Origin: Monodelphis domestica
Taxonomy: Eukaryota; Chordata; Mammalia; Didelphimorphia; Didelphidae
Direction of reading: 5' to 3'
Assembly (NCBI RefSeq): GCF_027887165.1
Contig: NC_077230.1
Span: 341,339,513-341,403,512, forward strand
Length of the DNA stretch: 64,000 nt
Shown here: positions 33,530 through 45,077 of the stretch, piece by piece
Layout of the letters: each line of letters starts with the position of its first letter
How positions within the stretch are numbered: the stretch's first letter is position 1
Program-made: the position numbers and the translations under genes
The notes under the pieces: generated by a model
What the model was told of the DNA's origin: nothing
Database searches by the model: none
The model's input: the letters and a program-made list of their open reading frames with translations, nothing else

Positions 33530-34155
33530 CTCAAGACTGAAATCAGCCTAGCTGTGTGACCCTAGGCAGATTGCTTGATCCCAAATGCCTAGTTCTGTGT
33601 TGGCAAACCTATAGCACACATGCTGAAAGGGCTACTTCCCTCCCCCTCTCCTCAGAGCCCTGTGTTAGTGAATCTATGGTATGTGTGCCACTCTCCTCCC
33701 CCTCCCCTTAGGACCCAGTGTTGGCAAACCTATGGCACACAGACCAGATGGGGCTGCTCCCCTCTACCTCTTCTTAGGGTGTTTGGCCTACCTTAGGGTG
33801 TTTGCCAACCCCATGTTGGCAAACCTATGATACATATTTCCAAGTGCCGCTTTCCTTCCCTTCTCTTCAGGGCCCTGTGTTGGTGAACTTATGGCATGCC
33901 TGCCAGACTGTGCCAAAGGGGGACTGCTCCCCTCCCCCTCTCCATGTGCCTGAGACATTTCTCACATGCTCCGGTCCTCTGTCCAGCAGCCAATGGGAGA
34001 GCTTCCTCCCTCCCCTATTTAGAGTAAGGCGGGGGCCTTACATACAGAGTGAGGGTGCAGTTTGGGCATTTGGTCTCTAAAAGGTTCACCATCACTGGTT
34101 AGCCCATATTGGTATTTAGTATTGCTTCTAAGAAACAAGGTAAGGGATTTAAAAA
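33530..34155 (+). mobile_element. SINE split by a MITE-like element with tandem units
   Basis: SINE part one: gcctagctgtgtgaccctag to caaatgcctag (33530-33588). Part two: cccatattggtatttagtat to caaggtaaggg (34098-34155). The insert (33589-34097) starts tgttggcaaacctatagcac and ends gtctctaaaaggttcaccat cactgg, a hAT-type MITE I recognise from mammals. Its first ~65 bp are repeated about five times. Confidence 0.7.
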
Positions 34156-34834
34156 TATGGGGGATGAGGACTGAGCAGAAGCTTCTGGGAGCTAAGGGGA
34201 ATATTTCATTCATTTTGGACCCTTCCTGGGTGACTTGTACAAAAATAATAATTTTTTGAGTAAGAGGAATAGGTTGGGGAATCAGTGTGGTACAGGAAAA
34301 ATGAGTAAAGTCAGAGGAACAATTTATATACATTAACAAAATGGTAAAGATGAGTAACTTTAAAAGCTCCAAGAGCTCTGATCAATGCAATCCATGATTC
34401 TGGAGGACTGATGCTATCTACCTCCTGACAGGCAGGCGCAGAATTCAGGGTACAGAAAGATCCATACATTTTTTAAAACACGGTTAAGGAGGGGGGATTA
34501 ATTTTGCTTGACTACATATCTTTCTTACAAAAAATGTGTTTTTCTTTTTCTTTTTAAAGAGATAGGAGATGGAAGGGAGAGAAAGTAACTAAGTATTAAT
34601 TTTAAAATGAAACTTTAAAAGAATTCCAAAAAAACCCAATCAGATAAAACTCTCTAGACTGGCAGTCAAGAGAACTGGACTCTTGGCTGAATTATTCCAA
34701 TAAGAGTGCAAATCTAGGCAAGACTGTGAGGAAAATGTTTTTAAGCATGGTGCATTGGGCTTGACTGGGCCAAAGACCTGGGCAGTAACATTAATGGATC
34801 CTGAATAAACAAGCAATGCATTAAGTAGCAACGA
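34156..34834. other. Gene-free stretch
   Basis: AT-rich, ordinary sequence; no supported feature. A decayed L1 or other old repeat could be present (gtggtacaggaaaaatgagt onward). Confidence 0.45.
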
Positions 34835-35012
34835 GTTGACTTGGTAGATTGAAAGCTAGGCCTGGAGAAGGGAAGTCCTGGGTTCAAATCTGGTCTTAGA
34901 AACTCCCTAGCTGTGGGACCCTAAATTCCTATTATCTAGCCCTTACCACTTTTCTACCTTGGAATCCATACACAGTAATGATTCTGAGGTGGAATTTAAG
35001 AATTAAAAAAAC
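34835..35012 (+). mobile_element. Type A SINE
   Basis: gctaggcctggagaagggaa, tgggttcaaatctggtctta, tatctagcccttaccacttt and the A-rich tail at 34995-35012. Confidence 0.92.
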
Positions 35013-35532
35013 AAACACACCAAAACTACATTAAATTTCCTTTAGAAACAGGGACTGGACCATTATCAAGCCCCGAGAAGGGGCAGGAATAAAACTTGTC
35101 CGCCATCCAGGATTTTAAAAAGGGCAAAAAAATCCAATAACATGAAACCTGGTAAACACAGGACAAACAAGAATAAGGAGGTTTTAGCCTTGGGAAAAAA
35201 TATGACCAAACACCAAGCTTGTAATAAGTTAATAACACCTATTGTTTTTATTGGCTTTCTTCATCTAGTCAAATTGCAAAAAAAGCTCTCTGACCTTAAA
35301 GTGTCTCTGGTATTTACTCTAACGTGGCCGTCCTCTAGATATCTTCTTATTTCAGGGCCTCAGTTTCTCACTCTGTAAAATTAAAGGGTTTAACTAGATG
35401 ATATCTAGGGTCCCTTTTCAGCCAGTCCTCACATTCTATAGTCTATTATAGGTCTTACCTTCCTCAGGGTGCCTTTCCCCCAGCTAATAATCAGCATAAG
35501 ACTATTATCAAACTTATTATTGTTAAAAATAA
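35013..35532. other. Gene-free stretch
   Basis: A MIR-like 3' part (ttagatatcttcttatttca to tttaactagatgatatctag, about 35330-35440) may be present; otherwise nothing recognised. Confidence 0.45.
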
Positions 35533-35665
35533 CAAAACTAACATTTATATCATGCCTATTATGTGCCAGGCAATATGCCAAGCACTTTCTTGACACCCTC
35601 TCTGTGACCCTTACAACAACTCTGGGAGGTGGGTGCTATTATCACCCCCATTTTTACATTGATGG
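35533..35665 (-). mobile_element. MIR/Ther-type SINE fragment
   Basis: ctaacatttatatcatgcct, gtgccaggcaatatgccaag and ttacaacaactctgggaggt in the reversed MIR order. Confidence 0.8.
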
Positions 35666-36027
35666 CCCCCCTACTTTGTCCATCTCTCCTCAGCACAGGA
35701 GGGCTGCAAGCAACAAGGAAGGCAAAGGGGGGAGTTGGCTTAACAGAGCTGTGTCCAGTTCTGTCTTAGAAAGAAAGAAGAGAGCTGGCTCGTGGTGGGG
35801 GACACAACTGGGACAAGAGAGTGAGTGGTCACTCAGAAGAGCTGGCCAGGGAGACTTAAAGGAAACTGCCCAGGCTATCCCCTGCCTTCAGGAAGGAATC
35901 GAAAGTGAAAGACAGGCTTGGGGCTGGAACTCGGGAAGGAGAATTTCTAGATGGACCTAAAAAGAGAAGATGATGAATTTGTAAAGGGAAGAAAGAGGAG
36001 GAAATTCAGGAAAAAGAAAGTTTTTCC
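35666..36027. other. Purine-rich gene-free stretch
   Basis: No repeat or exon recognised. The 163-codon plus frame ending at 35960 starts inside a MIR and is not credible as a gene. Confidence 0.5.
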
Positions 36028-36320
36028 TGAGAATTTGCCATTTTCCTGAAAAACAAAAAGGCCTTGGGAAAAAGTCTCCCTCTTCCATCTTTACAATTAT
36101 TTCCCCGCTCTGGGGGGCTTTGATGAGAATTTGTCATTTTCCTGAAAAACAAAAAGGCCTTGGGAAAAAGTCTCCCTCTTCCATCTTTACAATCATTTCC
36201 CCGCTCTGGGGGGCTTTGATGAGAATTTGTCATTTTCCTGAAAAACAAAAAGGCCTTGGGGAAAAAGTCTCCCTCTTCCACTCCCATCTTTACAATCATT
36301 TCCTTGCCCTGCGGGGCTTG
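36028..36320. repeat. Three tandem copies of a 96-bp unit
   Basis: Units begin with tgagaatttg at 36028, 36124 and 36220, exactly 96 bp apart. Copies 1 and 2 differ at only a few bases. Copy 3 carries small insertions (an extra g and ctccca) and decays at its end. Because 96 is divisible by three, a 109-codon minus-strand frame repeats with it, but that frame matches nothing. Confidence 0.95.
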
Positions 36321-36494
36321 GATGCCTGACCCCAAAGGTCACACACAAGAGAAGGCTGAGGTCCCCTTCCCCAAAATTAAGTCAGTCCCCCTCTCATTGG
36401 GATGCCATTTCTCCATCTTTAAAATTATATTCATATCACTTACCCTAAGAGGAAAGAAGAGAGAATTATCACTCTATCCTAAGCTGCTGCTGCT

Positions 36495-36676
36495 TCTTAA
36501 ACCCTTGCCTTCTTAGAATTGATACTAAATATTGGTATTAAGGTAGAAGGGTGGTAAGGGTTAGGCAATGGGGGTTAAGGGACTTGCCCAGGGTCACACA
36601 GCTTAGCAATGTCTGAGGCCAGATTTGAACCTCTCATCTCTAGGCCTGGTGCTCTGTCCACTGAGCCACCCAGCTG
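36495..36676 (-). mobile_element. Type A SINE
   Basis: In reverse: cttgccttcttagaattgat, ggttaagggacttgcccagg, tctctaggcctggtgctctg and gagccacccagctg. Confidence 0.92.
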
Positions 36677-37074
36677 AAGGGCATGTTTGTGTCCAAAGCC
36701 CAAATGCCATAATGGTACTCCAGAGAATGGGGAAAGGCCTAGAGAAAGCTCTCCGGTGTTTGGAGGGTTTGGATAAAGAGGGGGCGGAGGACAAGAATCA
36801 CACATCAGGAGAAGGTGTGGATGGATTTCGGGTTGCCTCACAGGAGATAAAATCTCCAGCCACCAGAGCATCCCCAGCACCGGCCTAGCAGATAGCAAGG
36901 AGGTGCTTAGTCATGCTGGTTAAACGGAATCATGTGGAAGGGAGTTTGTGCTAAGATGAATTCTCTAACACAATGGCTCTTCAAGTGTGGTGCAGAGAAT
37001 CAGGAGTCCCCCAAGAAAAAACTATTATTCACAATAAGACCAAGATGTTTTCGTTTCTAATAATAGTCCCTACG
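36677..37074. other. Gene-free stretch
   Basis: Nothing recognised; open frames below 110 codons with no motif. Confidence 0.5.
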
Positions 37075-37440
37075 GGCAGAGCAGTGGCACAGTGGAAAGA
37101 GTGTAGGCCTGGAGTCAGGAAGACTTGGGCTAAAAAATGTGACTGAGCAGGTCACTACAATGCTCTAAACCTCAGTCCCCCCCCCTCCCCCCGCAATGAT
37201 GTCTAAGAACCCGTCTAACATGTCTAAGAACATCTGTGCTCCCATGATCCTTTGGGGCAAGGTCCTTTCCAAAACTGACACTGTTTTGACTCCAAATTTA
37301 TTTTTGTCAGGTCTGGGATTACATCCTACTAGTTGTGTGGCCTTGGGCAAGTCTAGTTCTCTTTGCCTCAGATCTGGGCCTAGACTCGAAGGCCCTCAAG
37401 GGCCCTTCCAGCTTTATCACCCTATAACGACAGTTTTCTG
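37075..37440 (+). mobile_element. SINE head and a MIR
   Basis: gcagtggcacagtggaaaga gtgtaggcctggagtcagg (37080-37175) is a SINE head followed by a C-rich run. gggattacatcctactagtt to gcccttccagctttatcacc (37300-37440) is a MIR in the plus direction. Confidence 0.7.
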
Positions 37441-37509
37441 GCCTTCCCCACGCCTTGGGCCCAACACATTCCTGAAGGAGAATTCCCCATTTAAGACATT
37501 CAACGGGGC

Positions 37510-37705
37510 CTCTCGGTTATTGCTTGGTCATTCCGGGGTCTCCGACTCTCCGGGACCCCAGGCTTTTCTTGGCAGAGACACCGGAGCGGTTTGCCGGACA
37601 GGGGGTAAGGGTCTTGGCCGCAGTCACCCACCGAGGACGTTGCTGAGGCTGGATTGGAACTCGGAATGTTGCCGACTCCCAGCCCCGTGTTTCTGAGCTG
37701 CATCC
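37510..37705 (-). mobile_element. Type B SINE (RTE-tailed), GC-rich
   Basis: In reverse: ttgcttggtcattccggggt ctccgactc, gacaccggagcggtttgccg and ggctggattggaactcggaa. It is unusually CpG-rich for a SINE, so perhaps little affected by CpG decay or in an unmethylated setting. Confidence 0.7.
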
Positions 37706-38274
37706 TCAGGCCAGGCCCTCTAGCGAGAGGGAACAGCCGAGACGAGAGTCAGAGAAAGCATCTTTTCTGCTGCCCAGCTTTTCCCATGACCTGACTTGGT
37801 TCCACGATGAGGGGGGCCCAGAAACAACGGAGAACCCGCAGCTCTCTCCTGGGGACCCCAGCTCCAAGGACGGGGAAGAAATCACAGAGAGATACAAGCT
37901 ACTTCGGGGAGGGGAGAGGCCGGATGAGGCTGCCCCAGAGGCCAGATGGAAGTGGTTCGGGCAGGCCAGAGGGACTCCTCTTGGAAGCTGCAGTGGTCAC
38001 CTCTGTGCCTCCACACAGGGCTCCTACCAAGGACAGTGTACAAACGGGGCCTCATTTTCTGAGTCGACCCTCACGTACAGAAGCCTTCAGAGGGCAGCGT
38101 CCACACGGCGGGAAGCAATAGCCGCCACCGTCATCTGCCCCCCACTGGAGGGCACAGCCAGGCTCTGCGGCCTTCTTTCAGGCCTTTTGAGCAAGCCATG
38201 AAACCCTTTCAAATGTGTAACACAACCTCAGAGAACCTCTCCCGCTCTAAATCTGGCTCCCTGTGACCGACGTG
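37706..38274. other. GC-richer gene-free stretch
   Basis: No exon recognised; the 104-codon plus frame at 37807-38121 has no known domain. Confidence 0.5.
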
Positions 38275-38470
38275 GGGCTGGGCCTGGAGTCAGGAAGGCT
38301 CATCCTCCGCCCCAGGGCTCAGGCTCACACGCTGACCAGCCCCTGAGCCCGTCTGCTTCAGCTTCTTCGGAAAGAGGAGCTGGAGAAGGAGACGGAACAT
38401 TTCTCCAGTTCCTTTGCCAAGAAAACCCCAAGCAGGGTCCTGAAGACTCGGACATGTTGAAAATGACAGA
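38275..38470 (+). mobile_element. Type B SINE (RTE-tailed)
   Basis: gctgggcctggagtcaggaa, gagctggagaaggagacgga, tttgccaagaaaaccccaag and agactcggacatgttgaaaa. Confidence 0.88.
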
Positions 38471-38569
38471 ATGAGAACCACGTGATCGCACGCCTGGGGG
38501 CTTTTCTAAGCCGTGCCGGAGAAGCAGAGGAAGGTGTCGGAGACGGTGTGGGGACGATGGGCTGCACAA

Positions 38570-39885
38570 TCTAGACGGATGTAGAGCAATGCATATACTG
38601 CTATCCATATACACTAATGTGGAAGAGAATATAGATAGGCATGAATACGGAATATAATGTGGATAACTACTATATAAGGCAGATGTGGTAATATAGAATA
38701 TGGGTATATATTAATGGAGATACGGTAATATGTAATATAGGTACATCATAATACAGGAGTACATGATATATAGGCATATAATATATGGGTGTGCAATATA
38801 GATATAGGATAATATATAACAGAAATAGAATAGAGGCATATAATATAGAATAATATACAGTATATATACTATGTGGGTATATAATATATATAAAATACTC
38901 TCCCATAGATATGGGAGAATATATACTATAGGTATAATAATACATAATATAAATATATAGGATAAAGATACAGAATAATATATGCATATATATTATATAG
39001 TATACATAGTATGCATATTATATACTATATGGATATATAATATATAATACAATATAGATATAGAATAAAATATAATGTATATATAGAAAAATACATGCTA
39101 TAGATATAGAATAATATATACTATAGATATATAGAATATATACTATAACATATAGTATATATAAAATACAATATAGATATGGGATAATATATACTATAGA
39201 TATAATAATATAGAATATAAGATATAGAATATAGAATAATATATTCATATAACAATATATAGTATACATATATACTATATGGGTATATACTATATTAAAA
39301 TATAGATATAGGATAAAATATAATATAGATATAGAATAATACATGCTATAGATATAGAATATATCTTTCTATATAGAATATATATAGAATAATATATGCT
39401 ATCGATATAATACATAATATAGAATATATGCTATAATGTATAGAATAATAGAATATAGATATCGAATATAATGTGGATATAGAATAATATATATTATATA
39501 GATGTAGAATAATATATAGAATATAGACATAGAATCTAATGTGGACATAGAATATATAATATAATATAGATGTAGAATAATATATAGAATATAGACATAG
39601 AATCTAATGTGGACATAGAATAATATATAATATAATATAGATGTAGAATAATATATAGAATATAGACATAGAATCTAATGTGGACATAAAATATATAATA
39701 TAATATAGATGTAGAATAATATATAGAATATAGACATAGAATCTAATGTGGACATAGAATAATATATAATATAATATAGATGTAGAATAATATATAGAAT
39801 ATAGACATAGAATCTAATGTGGACATAGAATATATAATATAATATAGATGTAGAATAATATATAGAATATAGATATGGAATAAAT
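38570..39885. repeat. 1.3-kb AT-rich minisatellite with 68/71-bp alternating units
   Basis: The whole span is built from agaataatatata/atatagatatag motifs. From 39526 the block gacatagaatctaatgtgga recurs at about 39526, 39594, 39665, 39733 and 39804. The spacings are 68, 71, 68 and 71, which makes a 139-bp dimeric higher-order unit. Tyr/Ile-rich minus frames are artefacts. Confidence 0.93.
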
Positions 39886-40667
39886 TGTACCAGCTTTGGA
39901 ATGGGGGATCTGGGTTTGAATCACAGCTCTGCTGCTTACTAGGACTGGCTAAAGAAACTGGTAATGTTTGGGAGAAAGCAGATCTGGGAGGGAGAGGACG
40001 GCCCGTTGGTGATAGCCCTGGACAGACCCCAGCTGGGGCCTGGTGTTCATTTCAGGGTACCACACGGATAAAAGGCCAGGTTAGACAGTGGTGATAGAGG
40101 GGAGACAGTCTGGGTGGAGACTGTCCAGTAAAGGCTGGGTGCCCGCTGGTAAGGGGGATCTTATGTAAATCTGGGTTGAATTTGATTCTCGATTTGGGGT
40201 CCTTTCCGGCTGAGACGGACGAGGACACTCCAGTTCTCGGTGGCGCTTGTCCTCACCAGGCCTACACGTAGGAGGACAAGCCATGGAAAGCGGATCTTTT
40301 TCCTCCAGCGGAGCGGCTCTGGGAATTCTCCAGGAGCAGGATCCTTTCCTCAACAAGCTGAGCCCATTTCAAAGGCTAAGACACGTGATGTTAGGTAAGG
40401 GGCAGGGCTGTGCTGTGGACAGCCAGGGCTCGGACTTCATAAAAGGGAAATTGCTTTGGGCCGGGATAACCTCAGAGGATTTGGAATTATCTAGAAGGCG
40501 TGCCAGGCCTGGAAAGAAATCCAGGCGCCTCTGGCCCATGGCCCCTGAGAGCACAGGAATCCCCTGGACCCCTTTCCTGCCAGGGGCTCTTGTCCTGCCC
40601 CTCTGAAGATGCCCCCAGCGATGGCAGGACCTAATTTGACTGGAAATTAGAATTGTTAGAGAATGCT
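39886..40667. other. Gene-free stretch with a MIR head
   Basis: ggatctgggtttgaatcaca gctctgctgcttacta (39905-39945) is a MIR head. The rest, including a 119-codon plus frame (40247-40606), matches nothing known. Confidence 0.5.
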
Positions 40668-40925
40668 TCCTCGGTGAGGCATCTAGATGGTACAGAGGAG
40701 AGAACGTTGGGCCTGAGTTCAAATCCAGTCTCAAACACGGATTAATAGCTGTGTGCCACTGGCAAGTCATGGAGCCAGTTCTGTTTGCCTCAGTTTCCTT
40801 GTCTGTAAAATAAGGACAGTGATAGCATCTGCCTCTCAAGGTGGTTGTGAGGGTCAAGCGAAATAATATTATTAAAGGGTTTAGCATGATGCTCGGCACA
40901 TAGTAAAGTTCTATGTAAGCTAGCT
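40668..40925 (+). mobile_element. MIR/Ther-1 CORE-SINE, near full length
   Basis: gtacagaggagagaacgttg, gcctcagtttccttgtctgt, aggtggttgtgagggtcaag and tgctcggcacatagtaaagt in order. Confidence 0.88.
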
Positions 40926-41148
40926 GTTAGGGTAGTTAGGTGAGGCACTGGGCCTGAAGTCAGGGAGACGTGGCCTGAGCCACTGGCTAGCCGTGCAACC
41001 CTGGGCAAGTCATTTAACCCTGTTTACCTCAGTTTCCCTCATTTGTAAAATGAATCAGGAAGAAATGGCAAACCCTTCTAGTATCTCTGCCAAAAAAAAC
41101 CCAAACCCAAATGGGGTCATGAAGAAGTGACTGAAAACAATTGAACAT
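40926..41148 (+). mobile_element. Type B SINE (RTE-tailed)
   Basis: gggcctgaagtcagggagac, gcaaccctgggcaagtcatt, tctctgccaaaaaaaaccca and atgaagaagtgactgaaaac. It lies directly after the CORE-SINE in the same direction. Confidence 0.9.
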
Positions 41149-41179
41149 TACAGAATGATATCATCATCATCATCATTAT

Positions 41180-41340
41180 TATTTTAACCCCCTACCTTCC
41201 CTCTTGGAATCAGTTCCAAGGCAAAAGGGCTAGGCAATAGGGGTTAAATGACTTGCCCAGGGTCACACAGCCAGGAGGTGTTTAAGGCCTGATTTCAACC
41301 CAGGTCTTCCTGATTCCAGGCCTGCAACCTAGCTGCCCCC
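41180..41340 (-). mobile_element. Type A SINE
   Basis: In reverse: cctaccttccctcttggaat, aaatgacttgcccagggtca and aacctagctgccccc, preceded by a short (TCA)n/(TTA)n run at 41160-41182. Confidence 0.88.
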
Positions 41341-41564
41341 ATTTTTATTATTAATGAGCTCGCCCTGCCTGGTTTTCAAGCAGCCATTAGATATAGAGGA
41401 ATCACGGTTCAGGTGCTGAGGTCCCATATTCTGTACATATGGCCAGGAAGACACTTCCAAACCCTTCTGGTCTGACCCTGCTCATCCTCTGGGCAGCAGG
41501 CAAGGGAAGTCAGAGAATGAGCCAGGAATTCTTAATGGGCAGAGGGACTAGGAATCTTCTCTCT

Positions 41565-42335
41565 CATCCCTGTCTCTCCTTTCTCTTACCTTCCTTTCTC
41601 CCTCTCTCCTCTCTTTCCTTTTCTTACATCTTTCCTTTCTCTCTCTCCTCCCTCTTTTTCCTCTCTTATTTTTCTCCTTGCTTTTTCCTCTCTTCTTCCT
41701 TTCTTTTTACCCTTTCTTCTTTCCTTTTTTCTCATCTTTCCTTTTTATCTCTCCTTCCTTTCTCCGTTTCTCTTTTTTCTCATCTTTCCTCTCTTCTCCC
41801 TCCCTCTTGTCTCTCTCCTTCCCTTTTTCTCTCTTTATTTTTCCCTATCTCTTCTTTCCTTTTTCTCCTCCCTCCCTCTCTTCCTTTCTCTCTTCATTCT
41901 TTTCTTCCTGTCTCTCTCCTTCCTTTCTCTCCTCCTTCCCTCTCTTCCCTCTCCTTCCTTCTTCCCTGTTTCTCTCCTTCCTTTCTTTTTCCTCTCTCCT
42001 TTATTTCTCCCTCTTGTCTTTCCTTTTTTCCTATATTTCCTCTCTCTTCCTTCTCCTTCCTTCCTCCCTGTTTCTCTCCTTCCTTCCTTTTTTCTTTCCT
42101 TTATTACTCCCTCTTGTCTTTCCTTTTTTCCTTTCCTCTCTCTCTTCCCTCTCCTTCCTTCCTCCCCATTTCTCTCCTTCCTTCCTTTTTTCTCTCCTTT
42201 ATTACTCCCTCTTGTCTTTCCTTTTTTCCTATTTTTCCTTTCTCTTTCTCCTTCTTCCCTCCCCTTCCCCTACTTTCCCCCTCCCCCTTCTCTCCTTCCC
42301 AGCTCTCTCTCCCCTTCCCCCACCCTTTCTTTAGT
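41565..42335. repeat. ~770-bp polypyrimidine tract with a ~99-bp period
   Basis: Over 95 % C/T on the plus strand. The block tttattactccctcttgtc recurs at about 42000, 42100 and 42198 within a longer repeating pattern. The 308- and 218-codon Ser/Leu/Phe frames here are composition artefacts. Confidence 0.95.
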
Positions 42336-42611
42336 AAATATTTATTTTACTCACTCCTGTCTTGAAGTGTGTTTGCCTAAGTTGCCTACACACCTAGCAG
42401 CACGGGCAAGTGAGAAAAGCACCCACCAGAGGCAGCTGAGATGGCTGGTATCGTCTTCCTACTTATCTCTTCTGTTAGCAGCTCGGGAAGCTAGAGAAAG
42501 GCTTGAGGTTTGACTTGGTTGCATTTTAGGGCTAGGAACCAGGGCACTTTAAAGACTAGCACATGGCTTCATGGACTCAATGTCCCAAGTCCAGGAGGTG
42601 GTGGGTGGCTT
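42336..42611. other. Gene-free stretch
   Basis: No feature supported. Confidence 0.45.
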
Positions 42612-43060
42612 TATTCTACCCACTTTTCAGATGAGGAAACTGAGACCCGTGGAGAGGAAGTACTTTGCCCAGGGCCAGTTTGCTCACAAAGTTCCAGGTG
42701 AGAGTTGAAACTAGGCCTTAGATAACTCCACGTTCTCTCTTCACCCGTTCTGCCTGCACGGGTTACTGTCGGGGAAGTACCTTGTAAACCTGAACATCCG
42801 GCAGAAGATGGAGTGAGGGGGATAGAAGGAATAAATACAAGTAACTAGGATTTGTACAGCCCCTCGTACCCGTTTTGTCACGCATGTTATCCTGTCTGAT
42901 CCTCACGATGACCCTATGGCAGAGGTGCTATTATCATCTCCACCCTGCGGAGAAGAAAGCTGGGGCTCCAAGAGAAAGGATCTTGTCCAGGGTCCCCTAG
43001 TGAGTCAAGACCGCGGCAGGATTTACAGCTCAGCGTTCCATTCATTGGGACACCTGGATG
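42612..43060 (-). mobile_element. Two MIR-type fragments
   Basis: acttttcagatgaggaaact gagac (42625-42720), then atcctgtctgatcctcacga, gctattatcatctccaccct and ggtcccctagtgagtcaag (42850-43060), both reversed. Confidence 0.75.
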
Positions 43061-44167
43061 CCTACAGATGACCGGAAGTCCCTTCCAGCTCTATATCAAG
43101 GATTCCATCATCCTATACACTCGGGCAATTAAAAAAAAAGATCTATTATTATAGTCCCATTTTCCAGATGGGAATGTTGGTGCGGAGATAATGGATGTAG
43201 AGCAATTTGCTAGACTTTAAAGGGCTGCAGGTGCTGGCCCTAAAACCCCACCAGGAGGAATGGGTTGATGGAGGCAGAACGTTTGCTCTGGCTCACCTAA
43301 GTGGATAAAGTTAAAGTCAGGCCTTGATCCGTGGGGCTCCAGCCTGTAGCCAGGGCGCTCTCCTCAAGACTAGGAGCAGTGTGGCGCGTCTCCCACTCTG
43401 TTTTCAAACTCGTCGAGGATCCTAGCATCGGAGACTTGGATCTGGAGGGGGCCAGCCTTACTGAGCAGCCAAGGAAATGGAGGGGTCCAGAATAATGACG
43501 CGGGGCGGCATTTGAACCCGGGTCCTTGGGGTCTGTCTACTCCTCTTTCCAGAGCACCAGCATTTGTACAGGGGATCTGAGTTTCAGGTAAGGGTCAGAC
43601 TAGCCGACCTGGCAGCTCTCTCCTGTTTAGAGCAGGAAGGGATGCTGCAAAGGAAGAAGCAGGGAGGCTCCGGAACTCTAGATCGGAGAAGGAGGTCTGG
43701 GCTCTTTTCTGGAGCACCGATAGGACCTTGGGCGAAAGATTCCGAGCCGGTGGGTCTCCGTGTCCTCCTCTGTGAAACGGGAAGGCTAATGGCTGTCTCA
43801 GAAGGTGATGGTCGGGGCCAAACGAGAGGGCGATCGTTCATGGCGCCGGCTGTGACCGCTCAGGGGCACAATCACGCAGCCTGGTGATTCTCCTGTGTGG
43901 GGCTCCGGGCTCCTCGCCGCCTCCCACCCCTCCCACAAGAAGTCCTCTGGCAGGAGCGTGAGGAGGCCGGCGCCATGATTTTCAGGGAACTCCCTGCCCT
44001 TCCTGACATCCTGACGTTTCCCCCAAGGGCAGGAGGAGGGAGGGATAGGGACAGGCCGCTGCTGGAGGAATCCCTGCTTCTCCCTCTGTCCCCCCAGTCC
44101 TGCCCCTAAGCTCTGGTCACTGTGGGAAGGGCCGAAGAATTACAAGAAATAACCCCCTGCTTTCGGT
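43061..44167. other. Gene-free stretch, GC-richer toward the right
   Basis: Weak MIR-like traces at 43155-43250. From 43560 to 44110 the sequence is GC-rich with overlapping frames of 70-107 codons on both strands; none shows a known domain or plausible splice context. Confidence 0.45.
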
Positions 44168-44492
44168 CTATTTTTTTTTTAAACCTTAACTATCCATCCT
44201 AGAAATAATACGGAGTATTGGTTCCAAGGCAGAAGAGCGGTAAGGGCTAGGCCATGGGGGTCAAGCGACTTGGGTCCATGATCTGTGGGCAGTGGGGATA
44301 GAGAGGGGTCTGTCTGACAGCGTTTGACTCAGCATCAGGGACAATGACCTCTGACCCCTGACCTCTCCTGGCCCCCACTTCCTGGTCTGCATCATGGGTA
44401 ATAACAACGATCAAATGAGATCCTATTTGTAAGGCACTTTGCAAAGCTAAATTCACTGTATAAATGCCAGTTATCATCATTATCATTATTAT
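44168..44492. mobile_element. Truncated type A SINE (-) and CORE-SINE tail (+)
   Basis: aaccttaactatccatccta to ggggtcaagcgactt (44175-44272) is a reversed SINE cut in its core. atcaaatgagatcctatttg with ataaatgccagttatcatca (44400-44483) is a MIR/Ther 3' part. Confidence 0.75.
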
Positions 44493-44689
44493 TTTTAAAC
44501 CTTTACCTTCCATCCTGGAATCAATACTGTGTATTGGCTCCAAGGCAGAAGAGTGGTAAGGGCTGGACAATGGGGGTCAAGTGACTTGCCCAGGGTCACA
44601 CAGCTGGGAAGTGGCTGAGGCCAGATTTGAACCTAGGACCTCGCGTCTCTAGGCCTGGCTCTCAATCCACTGAGCCACCCAGCTGCCCC
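44493..44689 (-). mobile_element. Type A SINE with 9-bp target duplication
   Basis: cattattat at 44484-44492 and 44690-44698 flanks a complete reversed type A SINE (acctttaccttccatcctgg to ccacccagctgcccc). It sits in the tail of the CORE-SINE. Confidence 0.92.
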
Positions 44690-44884
44690 CATTATTATAA
44701 TAATTATTACACACATTGAAGTCCCTTCCAGCTGTCATAATCCAAGGATTCTAAGTTGTTGTTTTTTTAACCAGAAAAGTAGTGTCTCAATTCTCAGTGT
44801 CCCATCTATCAAACTGTAAATAAGGCCCATCTTAGCCCATCCGTAGCCTCGAATAATCGTTGGAGGATTTTGCTCTGAAGAACC

Positions 44885-45068
44885 AGAAGGGGCTAGGTGG
44901 CTCAATGCATAGAGTGCCAGGCCCGGAGCTGGGAGGGCTTGGGGACAACTATGGCCGCCCACACTTCCTAGCTGTGTGACCCTGGGCAAGTCACTTAACC
45001 CCACTTGTCTAGCCCTTGCCCTTCTGTCTTAGAATTGTTACTAGGATGGAAAGTAAGGGTTTAAAAAA
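44885..45068 (+). mobile_element. Type A SINE with 9-bp target duplication
   Basis: tgaagaacc at 44876-44884 and 45069-45077 flanks a plus-strand SINE (ggggctaggtggctcaatgc to atggaaagtaagggtttaaa). Confidence 0.92.
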
Positions 45069-45077
45069 TGAAGAACC

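Noticed and set aside
41439-42365. A 308-codon Ser/Leu/Phe-rich frame
   Set aside because: It is produced entirely by the polypyrimidine tract, where stop codons cannot easily occur.
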